Source of the DNA: JBBRBB01 sp038206235
GTDB lineage: Bacteria; Bacteroidota; Bacteroidia; Chitinophagales; Chitinophagaceae
Length of the DNA stretch: 41,207 nucleotides
Direction: 5' to 3'
Assembly (NCBI GenBank): GCA_038206235.1
Contig: JBBRBB010000033.1
Location: 1 to 41,207, forward strand
Shown piece after piece: positions 6,859 through 14,822 of the stretch; position 1 is the stretch's first letter, and each line of letters begins with the position of its first letter. The notes beneath the pieces were generated by a model. That model had not been told where the DNA came from. It did no database searches and was given only the letters and a program-made list of their open reading frames with translations. The position numbers and the translations under genes were made by a program.

Positions 6859-8271
6859 ATGAAAAAAAATTTTCGTCTTGCAGTTGTATTCGGCTGCACA
6901 ATCTTTTTCAACCAGGCTTTTTCACAAGACTGGAGTTTAACCGGCAATGCGGGAATTGATGCCACCACTAATTTTGTAGGAACAACTGATAACAAGCCTC
7001 TCGTTCTCAGGACTAATAATGTGGAGCGAATGCGTTTAACGTCTGGTGGCAAAATTGGTATCGGTACCAAAACTCCTGCCGCATATCTTCATTTATTTGG
7101 GACGATGCAGATTGAGAACAATAGCGGAACTATTTACGATGAACCGTTGCTAACTTTAAGAAATAGTGGAGCGAATGGTACTTTTACTAATCCTGTTATA
7201 GCTTTTAAACATGAAGACACTCTCTTTGCTACATTAGGCTACGATGTGTCTACCAGAGATTTTGGGATTGATGCACAACCTGCTTTGTATGCTTCCAATT
7301 TTATTATTAATCACGACAATGGATTTGTTGGTTTAAATACAAAGACACCCTCATACAGATTGGATGTAAGCGGCTCTTCACGCTTTTTGGGCAATATGGG
7401 AATACAAACAATTCCCGGTACAAGAACATTACAGGTTGGCAATACTACAGGTGCTATAATTGGCATTGGTTCTCTTGAAACTATTCAGGATGGAGGCTCA
7501 TTAATATTATCGGTCAATAGCAACCTTGTACCCTATACAGATAATTATTCAAGCCTTGGAAATAGCACAAACAGGTGGAAAGATGTATGGGCTGTTGACG
7601 GAACAATTAATACATCAGACGCAAGAGATAAAACAAATATTCGTGATTTGAATTATGGTTTGAAAGATATAATGAAACTCCGCCCTGTAAAATTTAACTG
7701 GAAAAATAATGCTGATGAAGGTGATAAGCTTGGAGTAATTGCACAGGAAATTAAAAAAGTATTACCCGAAGTTGTAAGTGACTGGGAATATGAAATTGAT
7801 GAAGTAACCGGAAAGAGAACTAAAGTACCCGCTGCAAGGCTTGGTGTAATGTACGCAGATATTATTCCTGTTCTTATAAAAGGAATGCAGGAGCTTTCTA
7901 AAAAGAATGATGAATTAAAATCTGAAATGAATGAATTAAAATCTATTATTGTTTCTGGCAACCAGACACTCATAAGTCAACAGCGAGAAACGAGAAACGA
8001 GAAACCAGAAATGGTTTTACTTCAACAAAACACCCCAAACCCTTTTTATAAAACAACAAGCATCAGTTATAATATTCCTTCGGGTTTTAAAAATGCTCAA
8101 TTGCTGATATGCGATAATAATGGCAGAACCTTAAAGCAAATTCAAATAACTAATGGTGGTGCGGGTTCTGTAAATATTGATGGAAGCTCTCTTATCTCAG
8201 GAACTTACAACTACTCATTAATTGTTGATGAAAAAATGATTGACAGCAAGAAAATGATATTAACTAAATAA
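6859..8271 (+). CDS. Secreted protein with S74 intramolecular chaperone domain and T9SS sorting domain
   Basis: A 470-residue exported protein. A signal peptide (cleavage near AFS-QD, residue 22) is followed by short repetitive segments of the kind GKIGIGTKTPAAYLH and GLNTKTPSYRLDVSG, typical of tail-fibre-like stalks. An S74 (endosialidase-type intramolecular chaperone) domain covers about 250-350, with SDARDKTNI (the catalytic Ser lies in this motif), LRPVKFNWK, LGVIAQEIKKVLPEVV and a coiled-coil start at YADIIPVLIKGMQEL. The C-terminus (about 390-470) is a type A T9SS sorting domain beginning QNTPNPF and ending SKKMILTK, which directs export and surface attachment. A repeat-derived linker (7982-8010) joins the coiled coil to the sorting domain. 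It is preceded by the direct-repeat region 6659-6755. Its exact role is unknown; a trimeric surface fibre is likely. Confidence 0.85.
   Translation: MKKNFRLAVVFGCTIFFNQAFSQDWSLTGNAGIDATTNFVGTTDNKPLVLRTNNVERMRLTSGGKIGIGTKTPAAYLHLFGTMQIENNSGTIYDEPLLTLRNSGANGTFTNPVIAFKHEDTLFATLGYDVSTRDFGIDAQPALYASNFIINHDNGFVGLNTKTPSYRLDVSGSSRFLGNMGIQTIPGTRTLQVGNTTGAIIGIGSLETIQDGGSLILSVNSNLVPYTDNYSSLGNSTNRWKDVWAVDGTINTSDARDKTNIRDLNYGLKDIMKLRPVKFNWKNNADEGDKLGVIAQEIKKVLPEVVSDWEYEIDEVTGKRTKVPAARLGVMYADIIPVLIKGMQELSKKNDELKSEMNELKSIIVSGNQTLISQQRETRNEKPEMVLLQQNTPNPFYKTTSISYNIPSGFKNAQLLICDNNGRTLKQIQITNGGAGSVNIDGSSLISGTYNYSLIVDEKMIDSKKMILTK
7982..8010 (+). repeat. (GAGAAAC)n repeat inside the S74/T9SS gene
   Basis: Three tandem units of GAGAAAC and its variant GAAACCA encode residues RETRNEKPE in the linker between the coiled coil and the T9SS domain. 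The same repeat family occurs at 9511-9550, 10253-10283, 18826-18874 and 20058-20092. Confidence 0.7.
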
Positions 8272-8301
8272 GGTTTAAAAGTAAGGCTTAATTGTTGATT
8301 T

Positions 8302-8335
8302 AAAAAGCTGTTTCAAAAATGAAGCAGCTTTTTTT
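8302..8335 (+). terminator. Intrinsic terminator after the S74/T9SS gene
   Basis: AAAAAGCTGTTTC (8302-8314) pairs with GAAGCAGCTTTTTTT (8321-8335), with one G-T pair and a 6-nt loop, ending in a seven-T run 64 bases past the stop codon. The A-rich 5' arm makes it also usable from the opposite strand, by the small membrane-protein gene ending at 8396. Confidence 0.85.
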
Positions 8336-8395
8336 AAAGTTCTTTTCTCAATATTTTACGCCTGAAAGAAATGCTTTTAAAAAATGCTAAAAAAT

Positions 8396-8692
8396 TTACG
8401 CAGTCCATTTAATGATGAGTGCTGCTAAAACATAGATGCAGGTAACAATAAAAATTCCTATTACGGCTTTATCTCTTTTTGTGTTTACATAGTACGTGAG
8501 TATTGCCACATTTGTAAATAAGGAAAAGCTTACAATGCCTGTGATGAGCGTTGTTTGTAAAAGAAGCACTGTAAAAAAATCTTTTAATGAATAGGCAGGA
8601 TAAAATTTCCAGAAATAAAATGCTAACATACCAAAGAGCGGAGCTATTAATCCAAGAACAAAACCCAGAATGAGATTATCTTTTTTGAGCAT
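8396..8692 (-). CDS. Small three-helix membrane protein
   Basis: A 98-residue protein with three predicted membrane helices (about 8-28, 40-65 and 75-95). A Lys/Arg-rich loop (NTKRDK) precedes the last helix, which suggests that loop is cytoplasmic. I do not recognise a named family. Its ATG overlaps the surE stop codon by one base (TAATG), so the two are translationally coupled and expressed together. That gives linkage but not function. Confidence 0.7.
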   Translation of the reverse strand: MLKKDNLILGFVLGLIAPLFGMLAFYFWKFYPAYSLKDFFTVLLLQTTLITGIVSFSLFTNVAILTYYVNTKRDKAVIGIFIVTCIYVLAALIIKWTA

Positions 8693-9483
8693 TATGAGTG
8701 AATACTTTTTTCGAGCTTTTCTTTTTGCTTATAGTCGGTCATGTCGAAGTGCACAGGAACTACACTTATGTAATTATGTTCAAGCGCCCATACATCGGTA
8801 TCTTTTCCTTTGTCGAAATTTACGAATTCGCCGGTGAGCCAATAATAATTTCTTCCGTGCGGGTCTTTGCGGTCATCAAACTTTTCTTCATATTTCGCAT
8901 AAGCCTGACGGCATACTTTTAAACCCTCTAATAATTCCACAGGCACTGCAGGAATATTCACATTGAGACAAATATGCTTATCATTTTTTTGATTTAATAT
9001 TTGCTGCACCAATATTCTAGCAAACTTCTGAGCGCCGGTAAAATCTGCTTCAATGCTATAATCGAGCAGGCTGAAACCTATGCTGGGTATGCTTTCTATA
9101 GATGCTTCAAGCGCTGCACTCATGGTGCCGGAATAAATTACATTGATGGAATGATTGGCGCCGTGATTAATTCCGCTTAAGCAAAGAGTGGGCTTGCGGT
9201 GGAGCACTTTATCTACGGCAAGCTTTACACAATCAACAGGCGTGCCGCTGCATTGATATGCTTCAATACCATCGAGAGAAGGAAATGAATGCATGCGCAA
9301 AGGGTGACCAATAGTTATTGCATGACCCATTCCGCTCTGCGCTTTATCAGGAGCTACCACCACTACTTTGCCAAGGTCTTTCACACATTCCACCAAAGCT
9401 TTAAGACCCGGTGAAGTAATTCCATCATCATTTGTAATTAAAATAAGAGGTCTTTCTTTTTTTGTTTTTGCAGCTTTTGCCAT
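8692..9483 (-). CDS. surE: 5'/3'-nucleotidase SurE
   Basis: A 263-residue SurE-family phosphatase, which removes phosphate from nucleoside monophosphates and is linked to survival in stationary phase. Metal-binding residues are visible in LILITNDDG (Asp19 and Asp20 from the chosen start), SGMGHAITIG, and SGINHGANHSINVIYSGT, which carries the conserved Asn. The length matches the family. The start is ATG at 9483 (MAKAAKTKKERP). An in-frame ATG at 9570 would add 29 residues, but those (for example DKRKTRNDKRKT) are encoded by an interspersed repeat and lack conservation signals, so they are probably not translated. It is divergent from lpxB and coupled to a small membrane-protein gene. Confidence 0.93.
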   Translation of the reverse strand: MAKAAKTKKERPLILITNDDGITSPGLKALVECVKDLGKVVVVAPDKAQSGMGHAITIGHPLRMHSFPSLDGIEAYQCSGTPVDCVKLAVDKVLHRKPTLCLSGINHGANHSINVIYSGTMSAALEASIESIPSIGFSLLDYSIEADFTGAQKFARILVQQILNQKNDKHICLNVNIPAVPVELLEGLKVCRQAYAKYEEKFDDRKDPHGRNYYWLTGEFVNFDKGKDTDVWALEHNYISVVPVHFDMTDYKQKEKLEKSIHS

Positions 9484-9510
9484 CGGGTGCAATATACGTT
9501 TTCGTAGAAA

Positions 9511-9550
9511 AGTTTTTCGTTTATCGTTTCTGGTTTTTCGTTTATCGTTG
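9511..9550 (-). repeat. (GATAAAC/GAAAAAC)n repeat upstream of surE
   Basis: Read on the minus strand, tandem AACGATAAACGAAAAACC-type units occupy the surE leader. They belong to the same family as 7982-8010. The region stays open in frame with surE, giving an artificial N-terminal extension. Confidence 0.65.
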
Positions 9551-9579
9551 CCAAATGATTGTACACCCAATCCGCTTAA

Positions 9580-9587
9580 TATCTTTG
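9580..9587 (+). promoter_or_regulatory. Candidate -7 box for lpxB
   Basis: TATCTTTG fits TAnnTTTG and lies 42 bases before the lpxB ATG. An ATTG is found about 17-18 bases upstream as a weak -33 element. A TTAGGGG repeat pair (9612-9627) lies between this box and the start codon. Confidence 0.4.
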
Positions 9588-9628
9588 TTCAATTAATAAC
9601 ATTATTCCCATTTAGGGGTTAGGGGTTT

Positions 9629-10843
9629 ATGAAATACTACATCATAGCAGGAGAAGCCAGTGGCGATTTACATGGCAGCAATCTTATTAAAGAATTAAAG
9701 CTTTTGGATAAGGAAGCAAATGTTCGCTGCTGGGGCGGAGATTTAATGCAGGCTGCTGGTGCTACACTGGTAAAGCATTACAAAGATTTAGCGTTTATGG
9801 GCTTTGTAGAAGTTGTGATGAATTTAAAAACTATTCTTCGCAATCTGAAATTTTGCAAAGAAGATATTCAGCAGTTTAAACCGGATGTTTTAGTATTGAT
9901 TGATTATCCCGGTTTTAATTTACGCATTGCTGAATGGGCAAAGCAACAAAACTTTAAAATAGTTTTTTATATATCTCCGCAGGTATGGGCATGGAAAGAA
10001 AGTCGTGTGCCTAAGATGAAAAAGTATATTGATAAGATGCTCGTGATATTGCCGTTTGAAAAAGAGTATTATCAAAACAAATGGAACTGGGATGTTGAAT
10101 ACGCAGGGCATCCATTGGTGCAGGTTGTTGAGAGTTATCAGCAGGCAGCAGTTGGCAGTCAGCAGTTGGCAGTCGGCAGTCACAAGTCTGGAGTGAGCGA
10201 AGAATCTTTCACCTTTGATAATAATGATGAATCATCGAATGAAGAACACCAAACAAGAAACGAGAAACAAGAAACGGGAAACGTTATTGCCCTTCTCCCC
10301 GGCAGTCGCAAACAGGAGATACAAAAAAAGCTTCCCCTGATGCTTCAGGTATCAAAATCATTTCCTCAATACAACTTCATTGTTGCAAAAGCGCCAGGTG
10401 TAAACGATAACTTTTATGATAAAATGATGCAGCATTATAACAATGTTTCTTCAGTAAGAAATGAAACATATAATTTATTGACGCATGCAAAAGCCGCGCT
10501 GGTAACAAGTGGTACGGCGACTTTGGAGACTGCTTTATTCGGTGTGCCTGAAGTGGTATGCTATAAAGGAAGCAATATCAGTTATCAAATTGCCAAACGA
10601 TTAATAAAAGTAAAATACATTGCGCTGGTTAATTTGATAATGGATAAGATGGTTGTGAAAGAATTAATTCAACATGATTTAACTGTTGAAAACCTTGTAA
10701 AAGAGTTATCAGACTTACTCAATAATCCTGAACGCAAAAAACAAATACAAAAAGATTATGCTGCTCTAAAAAATCTTTTATCCGCAGGTGGTAATGCCTC
10801 TGCAAATGCAGCAAGAAGTATTTATGATTTTATTACTTATTAG
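9629..10843 (+). CDS. lpxB: Lipid-A-disaccharide synthase LpxB
   Basis: LpxB joins UDP-2,3-diacylglucosamine and lipid X to make lipid A disaccharide at the inner membrane. The N-terminal IIAGEASGDLHGSNLI, the MGFVEV segment, the IDYPGFNLR and YISPQVWAWKESR motifs, the ALLPGSRKQEI nucleotide-binding loop and the TSGTATLETALFGVPEVVCYK motif are all present. At 404 residues it is somewhat long because residues about 170-218, between HPLVQVV and ALLPGSR, are a low-complexity insert encoded by two interspersed repeat types. That position is a domain linker, so activity is probably kept. It is alone on the plus strand, divergent from surE. Confidence 0.94.
   Translation: MKYYIIAGEASGDLHGSNLIKELKLLDKEANVRCWGGDLMQAAGATLVKHYKDLAFMGFVEVVMNLKTILRNLKFCKEDIQQFKPDVLVLIDYPGFNLRIAEWAKQQNFKIVFYISPQVWAWKESRVPKMKKYIDKMLVILPFEKEYYQNKWNWDVEYAGHPLVQVVESYQQAAVGSQQLAVGSHKSGVSEESFTFDNNDESSNEEHQTRNEKQETGNVIALLPGSRKQEIQKKLPLMLQVSKSFPQYNFIVAKAPGVNDNFYDKMMQHYNNVSSVRNETYNLLTHAKAALVTSGTATLETALFGVPEVVCYKGSNISYQIAKRLIKVKYIALVNLIMDKMVVKELIQHDLTVENLVKELSDLLNNPERKKQIQKDYAALKNLLSAGGNASANAARSIYDFITY
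10139..10282 (+). repeat. Repeat-derived in-frame insert in lpxB
   Basis: The 5' part (about 10145-10182) is a run of GGCAGT/CAGCAGTT units encoding AAVGSQQLAVGS. The 3' part (10253-10283) is made of ACAAGAAACGAGAAAC units encoding QTRNEKQETGN. Both repeat types also occur between genes elsewhere in the window (15324-15390; 18826-18874; 20058-20092). The insert lengthens LpxB by roughly 48 codons without a frame change. Confidence 0.75.
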
Positions 10844-10873
10844 AAATATTTTAGACCGATGCGCTGCGATTCC

Positions 10874-10908
10874 CCCCTCTCCCGATAGTTAATCGGGACG
10901 GAGAGGGG
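10874..10908. repeat. Palindromic interspersed repeat (CCCCTCTC/CCGAT type)
   Basis: CCCCTCTC (10874-10881) and CCGAT (10882-10886) pair with ATCGG (10892-10896) and GAGAGGGG (10901-10908), then TTAGGGGTGAGG continues to 10920. It lies between the converging lpxB and the 61-codon gene. It may act as a bidirectional transcription barrier, though no T-run is present. It provides the stop and last codons of the small gene. Confidence 0.65.
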
Positions 10909-11094
10909 TTAGGGGTGAGGTTTAAACAAAGGAATAATCACAAACCGTATCAGCATTATAATTAATGCTACCACAAACATCAATAAGGAAATCCGGTTCA
11001 TGCCATGCATATATTTTATGTATTTATTACGCGGTGCATTCGGGTCTCGTTTTTTTATGTATAAATATTCTGCTATTTGCCTCAAGATGCCCAT
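10909..11094 (-). CDS. Conserved small Bacteroidota membrane protein (DUF6728-like)
   Basis: A 61-residue protein with one membrane helix near residues 34-55. The segment EYLYIKKRDPNAPRNKYIKYMHGMNRIS is of a type I associate with a conserved small protein of this phylum (DUF6728-like); the exact family name is from memory. A basic, Pro-containing cytoplasmic head and a single helix are all that can be seen. Its last residues (KPHP-stop) are encoded by an interspersed repeat. It follows the CapK-like gene on the same strand after 28 bases. Confidence 0.7.
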   Translation of the reverse strand: MGILRQIAEYLYIKKRDPNAPRNKYIKYMHGMNRISLLMFVVALIIMLIRFVIIPLFKPHP

Positions 11095-11122
11095 TTACTT
11101 TTTTTGATTTTAAATGAAAATA

Positions 11123-12454
11123 TTATGTCAATTTCTCTGCAATAAAATTTTTTATTATCTGCGGTTTCCCCGACGGAGTTGCCGGTATATTATTTACCTG
11201 TACCCAATGTATGCTAAAGTTCTCTTTTGCTTTAGTAAAAATTTCATCTTCGATTTTATTCAAAATCAGAACATCAAATTTTGCTGCAGGAATGTATTGA
11301 ATTTCTACTCCATTCTTTTGTTTTTGAATTATACAAAATTGCTCTATTTCCTGAAAATGCTCAAATATGCCGGTGAAAAAATGAACAATCAAATCTTTGC
11401 CTGCAGGCGTTTGTACCACATCGGTATCTCTGCCAATTATTTTTTTCAACAGCGGAAAATGTTTTCCGCAGGGGCATTCAATATCGTCATCTTCTTTAAT
11501 GGCAAGGTCTCCCAGAGTATATCGTATCAAAGGAAAGCTGTAACCATCTAATCTTGTAACAACAACATGCCCCATGCTGCCCCCCGCAACTTCATTTCCA
11601 TCTTTATCAAGTAACTCAATATACACGTGGGGAGATAATATATGATGCTTACCATACACACAGGTGCCGGAAATAATAAATCCTTCTGCTGAGCCATATT
11701 GCTCAACTATCAATGGATTACCAAAAGCCCTTTCAATATTGCGTTTATATTCATCAAACAGTTTATCCCCCCACAACATCACTCCACTGAAATCTATTTC
11801 AAGGTTTCTTGCAATAGCAACTTTCGCAAAGGAATTCAAAGAAGAGGCAAATCCTGCAAAGTATTTATATTTCCTGCTCTTTGCTTTTTGTAAGGCATGA
11901 TAAATTTTTTCTTCTGAAAGATTGTAAGCATCTGCATACATTGTCCTGAAAAAAATATCTTTCAAAGATTTTATTAAGCCCCTGTGCGGACTAATTCCTG
12001 TTTGCAATAATTTATCCCCGGACTTATAGCCACCGAATTCCCATAAAAAAGTTTGTGCAGCCTGCGCCTGCGATCTTTCCTTGTTCGACATATATACCAT
12101 AGTTTGAAAACCAGATGAACCACTGCTGTTTTCAGCAACAAGTGTTTTACTATTGCCTGCATGAAGGTTATTAATATTTTGTTTAAGTATTTGCTTTGTT
12201 AGCAGAGGAAATTTTTTAATATTGTTATAAGGATTGTTTGAAAGCTCAATATTCAAATCGCGGTAATAAGGAATTTTTTCAACACCATGTTTTAATAATG
12301 CTGCTAAATTTTGTTTTTGCAAAGCTGCTAAGTCTTCAGGGTTTAACTGTGAAATATCATTCCGCCATCGCTTTAGCTCATTTATAAAATTTGTTTGAAA
12401 CACGGCATCTCCTGCAGGCAAAATAAAATTTTCAAGAACTTTATTATAGAGCAT
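11123..12454 (-). CDS. CapK/PaaK-like adenylate-forming enzyme
   Basis: A 443-residue member of the phenylacetate-CoA ligase/CapK (coenzyme F390 synthetase) group of adenylate-forming enzymes. Features include ENSSGSSGFQT (the phosphate-binding Ser/Gly loop), VEQYGSAEGFIISGTC (adenine/substrate-binding motif), SFPLIRYTLGDLAI (the Asp that binds ribose) and IIGRDTDVV, then a C-terminal cap ending PSGKPQIIKNFI with the Lys typical of the family. CapK-like members next to surface-glycan genes are thought to activate acids for transfer onto polysaccharide. The upstream TylF-like methyltransferase (20 bases away) and divergent WlbB-like acetyltransferase support this. The substrate is unknown. Confidence 0.8.
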   Translation of the reverse strand: MLYNKVLENFILPAGDAVFQTNFINELKRWRNDISQLNPEDLAALQKQNLAALLKHGVEKIPYYRDLNIELSNNPYNNIKKFPLLTKQILKQNINNLHAGNSKTLVAENSSGSSGFQTMVYMSNKERSQAQAAQTFLWEFGGYKSGDKLLQTGISPHRGLIKSLKDIFFRTMYADAYNLSEEKIYHALQKAKSRKYKYFAGFASSLNSFAKVAIARNLEIDFSGVMLWGDKLFDEYKRNIERAFGNPLIVEQYGSAEGFIISGTCVYGKHHILSPHVYIELLDKDGNEVAGGSMGHVVVTRLDGYSFPLIRYTLGDLAIKEDDDIECPCGKHFPLLKKIIGRDTDVVQTPAGKDLIVHFFTGIFEHFQEIEQFCIIQKQKNGVEIQYIPAAKFDVLILNKIEDEIFTKAKENFSIHWVQVNNIPATPSGKPQIIKNFIAEKLT

Positions 12455-12474
12455 ACAATGAAAAGTTGAAATAC

Positions 12475-13242
12475 CTAATCTTCAAATTTTATTAAAGCCA
12501 TATTGCGTTTAAGCGGTTTGATACTGGGCTGTGAAAGATTACAATTCTTCCAGGTATTTTCATCAGTAAGCATTTGCTTTATGGGCTTGATGTGATAGTC
12601 TTGTGTAAAAATTTTTCCGCCTCTTTGCAAATACGGTTGTACTGCTGTAATTACTTCTAATGTTCCTTTGGCAAGGTCGCAGTCAACATATACCACTTTA
12701 CAGGGTGTATTAAAATTTTTGAAAGTATTGGCAAACCAGCCTTTGTGAAATTCGCACACACCAATATTTCCATAGCGTGAAATGTTTTCTTTTACAACTT
12801 CAATTTGCCCGATATAGGTGCCAAAAAAAATTGCTTCTTCAGCCTTGGCATCACCATATTCCACCCCTTCAAATGAATCATATACATGCAACGTGCAGCC
12901 CGCGATTGCACAGCCATGACTGAATTTTGCAGAGCCGCCGCCAAGCCAGCAACCTGCCTCAATGATTGTGGATTGTTGTGATTTATTTGAATCAGGCTCT
13001 AAAATAGCAAGCAACACAGGCGTTATTTCACAGGGCTTATGTGCGTGCAAAATATTCCAGTCAATAATACAGCATTGTTTCAGCAGCTTTAATTTTCTTG
13101 CAAGGCTTATGTGTTTTGCAAATAATAAAGGATAATATCCATATACATCCCATAATAAAAATTTCAGCCGCTGCCTGCTCAATTCATTTTTTATCTTACT
13201 TCGTATATGTTTTCTAAAGAATTTTTGAATGGCTTGTTTCAT
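12475..13242 (-). CDS. TylF-like class I methyltransferase
   Basis: A 255-residue protein resembling the macrocin O-methyltransferase (TylF) family. The SAM-binding motif is IIEAGCWLGGGSAKF (about 93-107), followed by LHVYDSFEG, a second acidic motif, VVYVDCDLAKGTLEVI (the metal/substrate Asp cluster) and GGKIFTQDYH. These enzymes O-methylate sugars, which fits the neighbouring glycan genes. The N-terminal 70 residues are Lys/Arg rich and not clearly part of the fold. It is the first gene of a minus-strand operon with the CapK-like and small membrane protein genes, separated by only 50 bp from the divergent acetyltransferase. Confidence 0.78.
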   Translation of the reverse strand: MKQAIQKFFRKHIRSKIKNELSRQRLKFLLWDVYGYYPLLFAKHISLARKLKLLKQCCIIDWNILHAHKPCEITPVLLAILEPDSNKSQQSTIIEAGCWLGGGSAKFSHGCAIAGCTLHVYDSFEGVEYGDAKAEEAIFFGTYIGQIEVVKENISRYGNIGVCEFHKGWFANTFKNFNTPCKVVYVDCDLAKGTLEVITAVQPYLQRGGKIFTQDYHIKPIKQMLTDENTWKNCNLSQPSIKPLKRNMALIKFED

Positions 13243-13292
13243 TCAGTTGTTACTACAGTTTTTTCAAAAGTATTGTAATAATTTTTACCAGG

Positions 13293-13868
13293 ATGAACGC
13301 ACCGTATTATGCACACCCCTCTGCTGTTATAGATGATGACGCCGAAATTGGCGAAGGCACTACTATCTGGCATTTTTCTCACATTATGCCGCAGAGTAAG
13401 ATTGGCAGCAATTGTAATATTGGTCAGAACGTAGTGATATTGCCCCATGCAGTGCTGGGTAATAATGTAAAAGTTCAAAACAATGTTTCAGTTTACACCG
13501 GTGTAGTTTGTGAGGATGATGTTTTTCTGGGTCCCTCGTGTGTATTCACGAATGTTATTAATCCGCGAAGCGCTGTTATTAGAAAACATCAATACTTAAA
13601 AACAGTAGTAAAAAAGGGAGCAACCATTGGCGCCAACGCCACCATTATATGCGGACACACAATTGGCGAATTTGCATTTGTAGCTGCCGGTGCAGTGGTA
13701 ACGAAAGATGTAAATGCGTATTCCTTAGTTGCCGGAAATCCTGCAAGGCATATAGGCTGGGTAAGTGAATACGGTCACAGACTTCAGTTTGATGAGACTG
13801 CTACAGCAACTTGCCCTGAAACAAAAGAAGTGTATAAGCTGCTCAATAATCAGGTATCAAAAATTTAA
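13293..13868 (+). CDS. WlbB/WbpD-like hexapeptide N-acetyltransferase
   Basis: A 191-residue left-handed beta-helix acetyltransferase. Hexapeptide-repeat rungs run from VIDDDAEIGEGTTIW to about residue 150, with the long loop YTGVVCEDDVFLGPSCVFTN and the ending SLVAGNPARHIGWVSEYGHRL. The length and this ending are characteristic of UDP-2-acetamido-3-amino-2,3-dideoxyglucuronate N-acetyltransferases (WlbB/WbpD), which make the diacetamido-uronic acid of O-antigens. The partner dehydrogenase and aminotransferase (WlbA, WlbC) are not in the window, so it either works with distant genes or modifies another UDP-amino sugar. A generic acetyltransferase name is also acceptable. Confidence 0.85.
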   Translation: MNAPYYAHPSAVIDDDAEIGEGTTIWHFSHIMPQSKIGSNCNIGQNVVILPHAVLGNNVKVQNNVSVYTGVVCEDDVFLGPSCVFTNVINPRSAVIRKHQYLKTVVKKGATIGANATIICGHTIGEFAFVAAGAVVTKDVNAYSLVAGNPARHIGWVSEYGHRLQFDETATATCPETKEVYKLLNNQVSKI

Positions 13869-14138
13869 TATTGATGATATAGTTTTTTCTTCTGCTCATA
13901 TGATGCGATAGCTTTTTCTCTCTGCAATAAAATTTTTTTCATTGTACCGGTAACATACATCGTTTGTATCAAAACCGAACAGTTAGCAACCCTGTAACAT
14001 AAGCCCGGTAGGGATTTTAAAGGCTCAATCATTTTTATTCGCCGGTTATAAGAATGTATTGCCATTCGTCAGTGCTTTAAAATTCATTAACTCTTTTCCA
14101 CATCACATTTGCGTTATACCAAACAAAATAATTCTACT

Positions 14139-14579
14139 ATGAAAAAGCATTTGTTATGGTTACCTGCAGCTTTCATCGGTGGTACAGCTGCATTTCAACA
14201 ACCAGTGAGAAATTGGGTAAACCCGGAACAACCGGTAAATAAAAATATACAACTTGCTGTATATGCTAACGGCAATTATACTTCCGATGCGTATAAAAAA
14301 TCTTGCGCCAAGCTTGATATTACAGTTACAAAAATCAGGGGCAGCAAAAGCACCGTAGTATGGAGCAAAATTTTTGATTACAAAGAATTGAAAGATTACC
14401 CCATTTGCAAAAATGCTTTAACCCTGCAAATAAGCATACCCAATGTGTTTGACAGCAAAGAACGTATTGTAATAACATACAAGCTTACTTACGATTCTAA
14501 GGGCAGCATTCTTGAAATGGAAAGTGATAAAGAAATTTCAAAGGGCAGTAAAAATGACCAGGTGTATATTAAAATATAA
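14139..14579 (+). CDS. Small secreted protein of unknown function
   Basis: A 146-residue protein with a short signal sequence (MKKHLLWLPAAFIGGTAAF) and no recognised domain. Its two Cys residues (KKSCAKLD and YPICKNAL) could form one disulphide. The middle is a beta-rich, Lys/Thr-rich segment. ATG at 14139 is chosen over an upstream TTG because it opens the signal peptide. It is flanked by about 240-270 bp without convincing genes on either side, so it is probably monocistronic. Confidence 0.6.
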   Translation: MKKHLLWLPAAFIGGTAAFQQPVRNWVNPEQPVNKNIQLAVYANGNYTSDAYKKSCAKLDITVTKIRGSKSTVVWSKIFDYKELKDYPICKNALTLQISIPNVFDSKERIVITYKLTYDSKGSILEMESDKEISKGSKNDQVYIKI

Positions 14580-14822
14580 TCTTGCAAAAATCTTTCTTCA
14601 ATAGTAATCTCCGAATTTTTGTATTACTAAAAAAAAATCTTTTACCCGCTGTTCTCCTGCCATGCAGGTATAACCATGAACCCTCAGCTCCGGAATAAAT
14701 ATTAAATTGCTTGTATCTGCTGAATATTTTGCATCATTGTTGTTATAACTATAAATTATCTCACAAAAAAAATAATGTGAGAAAAGATTTTTAAAATTTA
14801 CAATCATTAAAACTTATAACAA

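Noticed and set aside
8396..8692. Assigning the 98-codon membrane protein to a toxin/antitoxin or holin family
   Set aside because: Three helices with a basic loop are too generic; linkage to surE gives no evidence of toxicity.
13865..14065. 66-codon minus-strand ORF overlapping the acetyltransferase stop
   Set aside because: No recognised motif, no signal or promoter, overlaps the neighbouring stop by 4 bp; composition is not convincing, though the C-terminal half (Lys/Gln-rich helix) could be a real tiny protein.
14598..14807. 69-codon minus-strand ORF between two plus-strand genes
   Set aside because: Translated sequence (SYNNNDAKYSADTSN) looks random and AT-driven; no start context, no family.
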